A DNA stretch of 64,000 bases from Anisus vortex (Eukaryota > Mollusca > Gastropoda > Planorbidae): contig OX421498.1 of assembly GCA_949126835.1 (NCBI GenBank), positions 626,501 through 690,500 on the forward strand. Direction: 5' to 3'. The notes below the pieces were generated by a model, which saw only the letters and a list, made by a program, of their open reading frames with translations, searched no databases and was not told where the DNA came from. Within the stretch, counting starts at the first letter, position 1. Each line of letters opens with the position of its first letter. The position numbers and the translations under genes were made by a program. Of this stretch, positions 22,836-32,600 are shown piece after piece.

Positions 22836-23178
22836 ATGACTAAACCTAGAAACACTAGAGGACAGAAGTGCAAAGAGTAAAGTAGTAATAATACATAAGG
22901 CATTCAACTTTAAATTAAAAAAACAACCTTTAACAAAGCTCAGATAAACTAAGTACAAAAACACTTTTCTTTTCCATTATACGAGAACAAATGCATATAA
23001 GTAGGTTACTCTTTCTTCCCAAGTGACATCTGGGCACGGAATGGGTTGCCTGAACAAACCAGGAAAACCAGTAACTTAAAATAATTTTAAACATTAATTG
23101 AAATGCAGCCACATATGTGCGTAGGACGCAATAATCTTCTTTATAGAAGGGGCGTATGTAATCTATAAGATAAGAATG
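22836..23178 (+). pseudogene. LINE ORF2 3' end (plus strand)
   Basis: Encodes LNLETLEDRSAKSKVVIIHK, then a decayed stretch with YTRTNAYK and GMGCLNKP, and the 3' UTR mark GCGTAGGACGCAATAATC followed by TATAAGATAAGA. It is the same family as the split copy at 12.2-15.0 kb. Several stops and frame changes interrupt it. Confidence 0.65.
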
Positions 23179-23317
23179 TTACGGTACAGACATAGCTAAC
23201 AAGGAAATATCGGCCAATTAAATATTCGTATTAATCTTTTTTTATAATGATTAATTATCATTTTTTATTACTAGAATTCTCTCAATGCGTTTCAATTAAT
23301 TTGTTCCATATCATATT

Positions 23318-26300
23318 CACGACCAAGGCGGACCACCTAGTTGGAGGTACCCGGCTGTGGCCAGGCATGGAGAGGGATGGGCGCCGCCATGCTAAATCTG
23401 CCCTTGATACGCCACATGATTATGAACACAGATCCACAATACATACCGGCTCGGCCGTCGCCCGGGTTACCAAGGGCCGCGCCTACCGTCTCTGACTGGG
23501 GCGGAGGTGGAAAGTATGCTACTGGTCAAACAACAAACAGAATCAATGCCAGAAAAAACATTACCATAGGTACTTGGAACGTAAGATCACTGAGACAAAC
23601 TGGTAAACTGAAGGAACTCACACACGAAATGAATAACTACAAATGGGACATCTTGGGTCTATGCGAAATGAGATGGAAAAACTTTGGAGAAACATCAACC
23701 GATGAGGGTCACATGATATATTTTAGCGGACGGGAGGACACACATGAACAAGGAGTGGGATTTCTTGTCCACAAAAATAATATTCACAGCATAATGAGCT
23801 GCCGACCAGTCTCAAGCCGGCTTATCACTATCCGTCTGAAAGCAACCCCATTCAACATAACCATCATACAGACTTATGTGCCAACATCAGACTATGATGA
23901 CGAAGAACTGGAGGATTTCTACACTCAACTCCAGGTGATCATAGACCAAACTCCCAAGAAAGACGTTCTCGTTGTTCAGGGTGACTGGAATGCCAAAGTA
24001 GGAAAAGATGCCTATGCAAACTGGAAAGGCACATGTGGACAACACTGCAATGTGGAATCAAATGAGCGAGGACTAAGGCTTCTGGAGTTTGCCAGCTTTA
24101 ACGACCTTATGCTGGCCAACACACTCGGCCCTCACAAGTCCTCAAGAATAACCACATGGCACAGCCCAAACGGGAAACACCACAACCAAATCGACTACAT
24201 CATGATAAAAACACGCTTCCGGTCAAGTATAAATGTTGCTAAGACTCGCAGCTTCCCTGGAGCTGACATTGGAAGCGATCATGACCTAGTTATGATGACC
24301 TTTAGGCTACACCTGAAAAGAATACAGAAAAAAGGGTACACCAGGATCAAATTTGACCTCGAAAAGCTGAAGGATCCTAAAGTAGCCGAAGCCTTCCAGG
24401 CAAAGATAGGAGGGAAATTTGCAGTCCTCAATATCTTAAATTCTGATTTTACGGACATGGACACATTGATCGACAATTTCAACACAGTGGTGACCGACAC
24501 AGCTCAAGAGATTCTTGGCAAACATAGACCGGCCAGGAAACCATGGGTAACACCAGACATTCTGGAGCTGTGTGACGAGCGTCGCCGACTAAAGAAAACA
24601 AAGACAAAAGACCAGGAAGAAGCCAATAAATACAGAACAATAAACCAGACAATTAGGAAAGGTATGAAAAGGGCAAAGAAAAACTGGATCGAAGAACAGT
24701 GCAACGACATTGAAAACTGTTTAAGGAAGAACAATAGCAAAAAAGCATACAAATTAGTAAAAGAACTAACCACCACTAAGCACGGGCGCACCACCACCAT
24801 ACAGGACAAGGATGGTAGAAACCTGACTGAGGAACCAGATATCTTAAAAAGATGGACTGAGTACTGCTCGGAACTATATAATGACAATATCACTATAGAT
24901 CCAGATATACTAAACGTTCCTCCAGCCACAGACAATGACAATTACCCTATCCTCCGCACAGAAGTGGAAGCAGCAGTCCAAGCACTTCAAAAAGGAAAAG
25001 CCGCAGGAGTGGATAACATCCCTGCTGAATTGGTGAAAGCAGGAGGGGAAGCCATGGTAAATGTCTTATTGAACATTTGCAATAAAATATGGATAACTGG
25101 AGACTGGCCTAAACCATGGACCCAGTCGCTCATCATCACCCTCCCCAAGAAAGGCAACCTTCAACAATGCCAGAACTACCGCACCATCAGCCTAATAAGC
25201 CACCCAAGCAAGGTCATGCTCAAAATAATTCTAAGCCGACTCAGACCTTATGCTGAAAGAATCATTGCGGAAGAACAGGCAGGCTTCAGGCAGGGACGTA
25301 GTACCACAGAGCAGATCTTTAACCTGCGAATACTCTGTGAGAGGCACGCGCAACACCAACAACACTTGTACCATATATTTGTTGATTTTAAAAAAGCATT
25401 CGACAGGGTCTGGCACGCAGCCCTATGGGCAACCATGAAACATTACAATATTAATGACAACCTGACAATGCTGATACGTAGCCTATATGACAGGGCCACC
25501 AGTGCAGTCTTCTTCAGCAACAACATTGGAGAATGGTTCAGGACGACCGTTGGAGTACGACAAGGATGCTTGCTTTCGCCAACACTGTTCAACATCTTCC
25601 TGGAGAGAATCATGTCAGATGCACTAGAGGATCATGAAGGGACAATCAGCATAAATGGCAGAAGGATCACCAACCTTCGATTCGCAGATGATATAGATGG
25701 ACTCGCCGGGAGTGAGGAAGAATTAGCCAATCTAGTGGAGCGACTAGACAAAACTTCCACATCCTATGGCATGCAAATCAGTGCCGAAAAGACTAAATTA
25801 ATGACTAGTAACACCAGCGGCATAACCACGAAGATCGAGATTGGTGGGCAGAGTTTGGAAACAGTTAGCAGCTTTAAGTACCTAGGAGCTATTGTATCCG
25901 TAGAGGGCTCCAAACCAGAAATAATGTCCAGGATTGCCCAGACAACAGCATCACTAAAGAGGCTCAAGACAATATGGAAAGACAAGAACCTAGCCCTCAG
26001 CACCAAAATCAGGTTGATGCGCTCACTGGTCCTCTCCATTTTCTTGTATGCTTGCGAGTCATGGACACTGACAGCGGAGCTGGAGAATAGGATAAACGCC
26101 ATGGAGATGAGATGCTTCAGGACCCTGCTCGGTATCTGTTACAGGGACCATATCACCAACGAACAGATAAGAAAAAGAATACAACAGGAAATTGGAGAGT
26201 ATGAAGACCTGCTGGCCACAGCCAAGAAAAGAAAACTGGAATGGTATGGCCACGTCACCAGAACCAACGGGCTTGCAAAGACCATCCTGCAGGGTACCAC

Positions 26301-26497
26301 CAGAGGAGGCAGAAAGAGAGGAAGACCAAAGAAACGTTGGGAAGACAATATCAAGGAATGGACAGGTACAAAACTGTGCGAGGCAATGAGAACGGCTGAG
26401 AGACGGGAGGAGTGGAGGAGGCTGGTTTACATGTCATCTGTGGCGCCCCAACGGTCTAACAGACTACGGGATATGTAGGATGTAGGTAGGATGTAGG
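23318..26497 (+). mobile_element. Full-length RTE-like non-LTR retrotransposon
   Basis: A 3.18-kb element flanked by a 10-bp target duplication, ATATCATATT at 23,308-23,317 and 26,498-26,507. The 5' end is GC-rich (CACGACCAAGGCGGACC) against AT-rich flanks. The 3' end is a short GATGTAGG-type simple repeat rather than poly(A), which is typical of RTE elements. One intact ORF fills nearly the whole length. Confidence 0.85.
23377..26478 (+). CDS. RTE-like LINE endonuclease/reverse transcriptase
   Basis: Single ORF for target-primed reverse transcription. I chose the first ATG (23,377, G at -3 and +4). The frame is open from 23,341, directly after an in-frame TAG; a second ATG at 23,389 has an even better context. 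Counting from 23,341, an APE-type endonuclease occupies about residues 74-325: TWN at 78-80, E109 in CEMRW, D215/N217 in GDWNAKVG, D285 in QIDY, and D313-H314 in GSDHD. The reverse transcriptase spans about 530-850, with D682 in VDFKKAF and FADD at 781-784. The C-terminus has KRKLEWYGHV and GGRKRGRPKKRWEDNIKEWT, the basic tail common in RTE/craniofacial-protein-2-like ORFs. There is no RNase H, CCHC finger or ORF1. No stop or frameshift breaks it, and catalytic residues are present, so it may be active. RTE against RTEX or Proto2 cannot be settled by eye. Confidence 0.9.
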   Translation: MGAAMLNLPLIRHMIMNTDPQYIPARPSPGLPRAAPTVSDWGGGGKYATGQTTNRINARKNITIGTWNVRSLRQTGKLKELTHEMNNYKWDILGLCEMRWKNFGETSTDEGHMIYFSGREDTHEQGVGFLVHKNNIHSIMSCRPVSSRLITIRLKATPFNITIIQTYVPTSDYDDEELEDFYTQLQVIIDQTPKKDVLVVQGDWNAKVGKDAYANWKGTCGQHCNVESNERGLRLLEFASFNDLMLANTLGPHKSSRITTWHSPNGKHHNQIDYIMIKTRFRSSINVAKTRSFPGADIGSDHDLVMMTFRLHLKRIQKKGYTRIKFDLEKLKDPKVAEAFQAKIGGKFAVLNILNSDFTDMDTLIDNFNTVVTDTAQEILGKHRPARKPWVTPDILELCDERRRLKKTKTKDQEEANKYRTINQTIRKGMKRAKKNWIEEQCNDIENCLRKNNSKKAYKLVKELTTTKHGRTTTIQDKDGRNLTEEPDILKRWTEYCSELYNDNITIDPDILNVPPATDNDNYPILRTEVEAAVQALQKGKAAGVDNIPAELVKAGGEAMVNVLLNICNKIWITGDWPKPWTQSLIITLPKKGNLQQCQNYRTISLISHPSKVMLKIILSRLRPYAERIIAEEQAGFRQGRSTTEQIFNLRILCERHAQHQQHLYHIFVDFKKAFDRVWHAALWATMKHYNINDNLTMLIRSLYDRATSAVFFSNNIGEWFRTTVGVRQGCLLSPTLFNIFLERIMSDALEDHEGTISINGRRITNLRFADDIDGLAGSEEELANLVERLDKTSTSYGMQISAEKTKLMTSNTSGITTKIEIGGQSLETVSSFKYLGAIVSVEGSKPEIMSRIAQTTASLKRLKTIWKDKNLALSTKIRLMRSLVLSIFLYACESWTLTAELENRINAMEMRCFRTLLGICYRDHITNEQIRKRIQQEIGEYEDLLATAKKRKLEWYGHVTRTNGLAKTILQGTTRGGRKRGRPKKRWEDNIKEWTGTKLCEAMRTAERREEWRRLVYMSSVAPQRSNRLRDM

Positions 26498-26745
26498 ATA
26501 TCATATTTAAATTATTGTGTTTTTTAAGCATATAGGAATTATTTAATTGTTAGAAATACGTTTAAATGAAATGTTAGAGGAATATTATTAAGGGGTCTTC
26601 CACCTTTAACGTCAAAGCATTAAATGCAGGAACAGTTTCCACAATATGGATATGGCCTTCGACAATGTTTACTAAAGTTATCTAATGTAAAAAATAAAAT
26701 AAACGCTTTTTGTTAATTAAAATTTGAAATAGTCTTTCTTCACGT

Positions 26746-27010
26746 GGCCAAGCGGCAGAGCGTAGAATGGCGTACCGAAGGTCCCGGGTTCGAATCTTGG
26801 TGAAGACTAGGATTTTTCTCCGGGGTCTGGATGGGTGTCCCTGAGTCTACCCAGCCCTGATGGGTACCTGGGTTTAGTTGGGGTAAAGTGAAGGCGGCTG
26901 CACGTTGTACTGGCCACAAAATCCCCTAGTATGCCGTAGCCACAGAAACTGGTGAACGTTGCTTCACCATTCCTATGGATCAGTTTGGTCTGATGGGATA
27001 CCTTACCTTA
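26746..27010 (+). mobile_element. SINE-A, near full-length copy
   Basis: About 265 bp. The tRNA-like head has an A-box-like GTGGCCAAGCGGCAGAGCG and B box GGTTCGAATC. The body has CTCCGGGGTCTGGATGGGTG, CTGAGTCTACCCAGCC and CCCCTAGTATGCCG. The 3' end is GATCAGTTTGGTCTGATGGG with a CCTTA-type tail. CTTCACGT flanks it on both sides (26,738-26,745 and 27,011-27,018). Best reference copy of the family here. Confidence 0.85.
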
Positions 27011-27380
27011 CTTCACGTCACATTTATTTTGATATTAAGTGCAGACATGGGGAGAATCATCCGATGTTGCTTTCATGAATTTCATCTTGCCATAAAGAGT
27101 GATGCCAAGTTGTTGGCAAACATTTGCACATTTTAATAGGCCATGCATAGCTGCATAGAGATGACTAAATTGTGAACAAGCTCGACATTAAAAAAACGTC
27201 TTTGTTAAGGTGACGTAGTATTGTGGCCATTGACTTATTATTATTAAGATTGTGGGTTCTGTTTGGGTGCCTCTGAGTCCTCTTATAGAAACCACAATTT
27301 GTATAGACGGAAAATAACCGGAAAAGTGGTAATAATAGCATTTTATAATAAAATAATAAATATAATTTTTTTTTAAAGTG

Positions 27381-27394
27381 GGGGGGGGGGGGGG
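27381..27394. repeat. G homopolymer
   Basis: 14 Gs followed by CGCAGG, with a C-run 32 bp further on (27,426-27,433). The pair could fold back. Confidence 0.7.
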
Positions 27395-27506
27395 CGCAGG
27401 GTGCGCTCAGGTTATGCCACCAACCCCCCCCCCTTCTCCAATATTTACGCCATTATCATAACAAAAGATATCATTTAAAACTTGGTCAGTTGCTGATAAC
27501 TTCTGC

Positions 27507-27763
27507 TCACTCAAACTTTATCACTGCATCAAGGGGCCACAATTGACAACGAATCTGGCATTTCCGGTTCCAGACATTCCCCAGATCGTCGTCAAACACA
27601 CAAAAAACCGGAAGTTCCAAAGATAACAGTTTCTCAATAAGCCATGTATCAGGAAATTGTATCTGTGCCAGCACTGTCTGATCTTCTCTTTTAACGACTT
27701 TGGATGAAACACTTGTATACATTGAACAAAGTAATTCAACAATAAATTTCATTATAAGGTTCA
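27507..27763 (-). other. Possible terminal coding exon
   Basis: On the minus strand a TTTCAG acceptor-like site precedes about 85 open codons that end at TGA (27,507). The encoded sequence is of ordinary complexity, including VVKREDQTVLAQIQFPDTW, LIEKLLSLELPVFCVFDDD and CQLWPLDAVIKFE. It does not match a repeat in this window or a family I know. It could be a last exon of a host gene or a fragment of an unrecognised transposon; chance is also possible at this length. Confidence 0.25.
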
Positions 27764-27856
27764 GCTGAAATTGTATTGTCTACATTCAGAGCAAGGATTA
27801 TGTGTGTGAGTCTCTTACATTAACTTTCTGAACAGCAGTTTTAAAATTTGAAAAGC

Positions 27857-28068
27857 TTTTTGCGCTTTTGAATTTTTATAATTATAGATTCCTCTTGAAG
27901 TTAAAAAAACATTTCTTAACAATATGAGAATGATTTTTTCTTCAACCACTAAACCTTCAGTCTGTATATTATTTTTTTCCCTTTGGTAGCTATTATTGTT
28001 TTAGCAATTATTAATGTTAATTCCTGTATAACAGAGCTGTCTGATCTTGAGAATAAGTCCAGTATAAA
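27857..28068 (+). repeat. Dispersed segment shared with hAT locus A
   Basis: About 212 bp from TTTTGCGCTTTTGAATTTTT to GAATAAGTCCAGTATAAA, nearly identical to 20,638-20,849. Both copies begin abruptly at the same base, so this is a defined repeat edge. Confidence 0.85.
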
Positions 28069-28489
28069 AGATATGTCTTCGTTCCGATTGGCCGATACAG
28101 CATTCACCAATATATATTATTTTACCGTCACGTCCCGTTCGTGGGGGCGTGTGCTATATTGCTGGCACTCTTAACGGAAGTGCCAAATCGACACGTGATT
28201 CATAGCCCTTCAATCTGGCACTGTCAAAGACGCGGCTGCTTGTTTTCAAAACTGAAAGTTACAAGTCAGTCTGAACAAAAGGAAAGGTTATTCTTTGTCG
28301 CCCTGATACACACCTTGTCATACAACACTATCTAATAGTTATCTTGGCTGCTGTGAATGGTACACAGGCATAGTAAAGTCACACTGCCGGCTACACTCTC
28401 ATAGCTTCTTCCTTTTTAACGCACATGGCGCTTCAGAATATTCTACAATCTTCGCTTCTGGACACCTACTAGGACTCTTTAATAAACCC
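28069..28489. other. Intergenic stretch
   Basis: Non-repetitive sequence; no gene recognised. Confidence 0.35.
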
Positions 28490-28810
28490 CGCCACGTGAC
28501 ACTAATTGCTATTTACATTTTGGAAGCTTAAACTGACCACGTTACGTGAACAGTTTGGAAGCTTAAACAAACCACGTTACGTGTACATTTTGGAAGCTTA
28601 AACAGACCACGTTATGTGTACATTTTGGAGGCTTTAAAACAGACCATGTTACGTGCACATTTTAGATGTTAAACAGACGCTGTTTTCTACATTGTAAAAG
28701 CTTAGTATATGGTACACGCTACGTGACACTGATAACATCAAAAGGATCAAAAGATCACGTTACGTGACACAGCTAGCCTCCAAACTATCAAATGACCACG
28801 TTAACGTGAC
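28490..28810. repeat. Degenerate array of about 41 bp with CACGTTACGTG motifs
   Basis: Imperfect repeats pair ACCACGTTACGTG with CATTTTGGAAGCTTAAACAG. The tandem phase is clear for four units (28,530-28,670), then scattered. TACGTG or its close variants recur about seven times. Confidence 0.75.
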
Positions 28811-29244
28811 AATACCTACTGTTACTTCAAATATTTCCATGTCGCAATGTCGTATTTGTCAGACTATTGATCTGGTGTTTTTGAATTTCTGAATTTTTTT
28901 TTCTTTTATTTATTCTTACTTTCTCAGATAATTATCATGAAATTATCAATTTCTTCTACATGGCCCTTTGGTTACGACGCTGAACACTGTTTCTCCATTA
29001 GCGTTCAAACTATTTACGTCTGCTTTCAAATAACGCTTAGAGTAACATTTCGAAAGGTTACCTTAAATATCTTCATCACTGGTTCAATTCTAGAAAGTTG
29101 TATAGGAGAGAAAAGTACAACAAAAAAACAACAACAACTGAATTAGTCGTCGTTATAAAATTTCACATCTTTGAATCCATGAGAATGATTAGTTTAAATT
29201 AAACTTCGAGTAGTGAGCTCATTGGAATTCAGGAATGTTCAGGG
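28811..29244. other. Intergenic stretch
   Basis: No feature recognised. Confidence 0.35.
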
Positions 29245-29256
29245 CTATACAGATGA

Positions 29257-29510
29257 TCTATAGTCAGTGCGTTTGACTGGCGTACCGTAGATCCAGGGTT
29301 CGAATCCTGGTGAAGGCTAGAATTGATCCCCGGGTCTAAAGGGTGTACCTGTGTCACTCAGCTCTGATTGTTACCTGACCTTAGATGGAATAAAGTAAAG
29401 GCGGCTGTGCATTGTGTTGGCCACACAATCACCAAGTCTGCAGTGGCCACAGAAACTGGTGAACACTGCGCCCCCGGCCCTATGATCAATCAGGTCCGAG
29501 GATTACTTTA
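29257..29510 (+). mobile_element. SINE-A copy with 12-bp target duplication
   Basis: Head with GGGTTCGAATCCTGG, body with CCCCGGGTCTAAAGGGTG, tail with GGCCACAGAAACTGGTGAAC and ATGATCAATCAGGTCCGA. CTATACAGATGA flanks it exactly at 29,245-29,256 and 29,511-29,522, which shows LINE-type retroposition. Confidence 0.9.
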
Positions 29511-29698
29511 CTATACAGATGAGCTACTATTGCGATAAACATCTTTAGAATCTGACGACCGTTGGAAGTAAGGGGATTTGGCTGGTAATTATCTCGGCCA
29601 CACTATCTCCGTGTATACTTGCGCACTTTAGTACGGTCTCAATTGGGACAATTATAATCCCCCACGCTATATGAAAAGCTATGTTTAATGTATACACA

Positions 29699-29715
29699 AC
29701 ACACACACACACACA

Positions 29716-29776
<61 letters not shown>
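29699..29776. repeat. CA/TA dinucleotide microsatellite
   Basis: (CA)n passing into (TA)n of about 58 bp. The Tyr/Ile frame across it is an artefact. Confidence 0.95.
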
Positions 29777-29778
<2 letters not shown>

Positions 29779-29883
29779 TAACACGTTTTCTTGCCATGAC
29801 ATATAAATGGATGTTATGGCCAGCACAATGCCAACTTATATATAAAAGAATTTAATTATCTTCTCTTCTCTTATATATTATAG

Positions 29884-30090
29884 AAGATTACTGCGTCCTA
29901 CGCTCATCCGTGGTCCAAGTCTAGTCTTGCATCTTTATTAATGTTTTAAATGATGTTAACTTACTGGTTTTCCTGGTTTGTTCAGGCAATCCATTCCATG
30001 TCCGAATGCCACTCTGTAAGAAAGAGTACGTCTATGCATTTGTTATCGCATAAGGGATAAGGAAAGTGTTTTTGTCCTTAAATGTGACAA
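29884..30090 (-). pseudogene. LINE 3' end (12.2-kb family), partial
   Basis: Plus-strand marks GCGTCCTACGCTCATCCGTG, AATGATGTTAACTTACTGG and GCAATCCATTCCATG match the copy at 12,210-12,400 in order. It is the 3' UTR plus about 40 decayed codons, 5'-truncated where repeat R2 begins. Confidence 0.7.
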
Positions 30091-30149
30091 ATGATTTCAA
30101 AATTAATATTGCAGAAACAATTTTAATGTCTCAGGGTTGTGATAGTTAA

Positions 30150-30475
30150 AAATGTTGAAGTAATCATATATTACAACAATGTCTAACGTTAAAACGTTTA
30201 ATATATAACAGTATATTGTTGTTACTAAATAAATAAAATCAATAACAAAGTCAAAGAGTATAGAACCGGAACTAACATATCTCGTCTTGTCTATGATGTA
30301 ACGTCTAACGTTATAATTATAATTCTTTAAAATTCGAATCTAACCAAATTACGTCATCATTTATTGCGTCCTACGTCATAACTTACTTTTGTATTTGAGG
30401 TTACTATGGCAACTCTATCTATATTGTGTATTAATAAAACAATAAATTCTTTTCATCCTACTATAAAGACACACA
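30150..30475 (+). repeat. Dispersed repeat R2, compact copy
   Basis: Colinear with the two flanks of the 31-bp satellite locus at 19.2-22.6 kb. At 30,273-30,315 a single diverged unit (AACTAACATATCTCGTCTTG, then TCTATGATGTAACG) stands where the other locus has more than 40 copies. Confidence 0.65.
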
Positions 30476-31195
30476 AAAACATACATTGCCTGTAAGTGGT
30501 ATTTATATAGAATAGTGTCTAATCATTCAAAGTATATTATGTATAATATATATAGATATTATTATATTTCTGTGTAAAATGTAATAATAATACGACTAGA
30601 CAGTGTATCGATTGTGTTAAAGAAGGGGAAACAACAATTGTCATTATCTCCCTTTCTTGTAAAACAAGCAGGGGCTCAAAGGAAAGACAACTCCTGTGAT
30701 TTTGTTTCCTTCAGATATCAACAGTTGGCGGGATTCTCACAATCAAAATAAATACCAGGAATTTAAAACTGAGATTTGAAAAAAAATGGAATTTCTTTTT
30801 TCTAGATGAACTTTTTTTTTAAAAGTAATTTTTACTTTTCTTTAAATTTTAGCAAGCCTATTGGAGTGTACAGTGACCTAATTATTAAAATAATTGGTCT
30901 GGTCTGCATCTATTGACAATAACATCGGTATATAATTAAAGACTATTATAAATGTTCTTTTAAGGAAAACTGCAAGTGAACATTTATACACAATGATCTA
31001 TGAATTTGAGTAAAAGTTTAATTCTAGACAATTATACATTAGCATGCGTAGGTATTTGTCTTAGTAAAAAGATGACAATTATGTTTTGACATTACATGTT
31101 AGCGGTGGTCAAGGGCCTAGGGCTTTGGTTGTCATCCCAAAGCTCTCGGTTCAAGTCATGTTAACCTTGCTTACCTTTAAGTAATATCTTATAGA
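30476..31195. other. AT-rich intergenic stretch
   Basis: No feature recognised. Confidence 0.4.
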
Positions 31196-31204
31196 CTCTC
31201 CTTC

Positions 31205-31440
31205 TATACAGAAGATGAGTGCGTCCTACGTCTAGTCTTGCATTTTGATTAGTGTGTTAAATGATGCTAATTTATTGGTTTTTCTTGGCTCGTTCAGGCA
31301 ACCCATTCCATGCCCGGATGCCACGTTTGTTCTTACATATGGAATAAGAAAAGTGTTCTTATTCTTTTATTTACCTGAGCATTGTTCTAGATTGTTATTG
31401 TGTTGTATTTCTAAGTTAGAGTATATGACAGGCCTTGCAC
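31205..31440 (-). pseudogene. LINE 3' end (12.2-kb family), partial
   Basis: Plus-strand GCGTCCTACGTCTAGTCTTG, AAATGATGCTAATTTATTGG, CAGGCAACCCATTCCATG and CGGATGCCAC match the 12.2-kb copy in order. Decayed. Confidence 0.65.
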
Positions 31441-32030
31441 AGTGCATCCTCTGTTACAAAGTGGCGATTTGAACATTAAGATAGGCATTGATGTGACGTA
31501 CTTGGCAGACGAGAGTAAGATAAGTCAGGGGAGAAAATGTGATAGTTGAGGCGGGATAGCAATATGGAGGCTGAAGTTTTTTTTTAAAAGAATGTTTAAA
31601 GTTAATAATATGTGACTTTTTAAATATTTGTAAGTAGAATATATAACTTATTAGTCCATCAATTATGAAGCTTGTTTTTTTTTCTTTATCACATAAGTAT
31701 TTTATATGTGTTGTAGACTAAGCGTCAATGTTAACAAAGATCCAACATAATTTCGTCATTACGAACCTACATACTTACCTTTAGCTATGCTAAAAAGGTT
31801 CGCCAAAAAGACCCTGTAACAATAAATCTGAAAGAGCTCAAAGGAATTCGTCACACGATCCTAAATCAATTCACCGCAATAGACTAAAAAAAAATTCCAC
31901 CACTAAGACCATAATAGAATTCGTAACGCAAAAGATCTTAAAATATCATTGAATCAGAGATCAGAGTTATTGAGCTGAATCGCACAAACAGTTTTTGCAA
32001 ATGAATTGTGTTTTGTCTGCCGATTCTTTA
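31441..32030. other. AT-rich intergenic stretch
   Basis: No feature recognised. Confidence 0.4.
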
Positions 32031-32195
32031 CATTGTATTCACACTGTATTCTAAGTTTATTTACCTTGTATTCACACTGTATTCTAAGTTTATTTACCTT
32101 GTATTCACACTGTATTCTAAGTTTATTTACCTTGTATTCACACTGTATTCACACTGTATTCACACTGTATTCACACTGTATTCTAAGTTTATTTT
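32031..32195. repeat. 33-bp tandem repeat with a nested 12-bp repeat
   Basis: Three to four copies of TTGTATTCACACTGTATTCT plus AAGTTTATTTACC, then four copies of the internal CACACTGTATTC module alone. Confidence 0.9.
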
Positions 32196-32374
32196 TTGAT
32201 TTCATAGAGAGCAATACAAGAGAGAAAGAGTAACTCGCACGGTAATTAACAAATTATTTGTTGTAGAATTTAGACCACTTGAGAAAATTATATGCAGTCA
32301 ATTCTAGCACCATTATAAACTATCATGTCAATATATTTAATTATATGAAGTAGGTCACAGTAATTCCGTCGGAG

Positions 32375-32600
32375 CATATTGATCCATAGCGCCGGCGGAG
32401 AAGCGTTTCCCAGTTTCTGTGGCCGTGGCATACTAGGGGATTGTGTGTTATGCACAATGCCCATCCGCCTTTACTTTGCCCCAACTAATGTCAGGTACTT
32501 ATCAGCTGGGTATGCTCGGGAACACCCTGCAGACCCGGAGACAAATCCTAATTATCGCCAGGAATTGAAACCAGGAGCGTTGACGCCCAGCCACCAATAA
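32375..32600 (-). mobile_element. SINE-A copy (minus)
   Basis: Plus strand reads GTTTCTGTGGCCGTGGCATA, CTAGGGGATTGTG, CATCCGCCTTTACTTTGCCC and AGCTGGGTATGCTC, the reverse complement of the SINE body. The head is diverged near 32,560-32,595. Confidence 0.75.
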
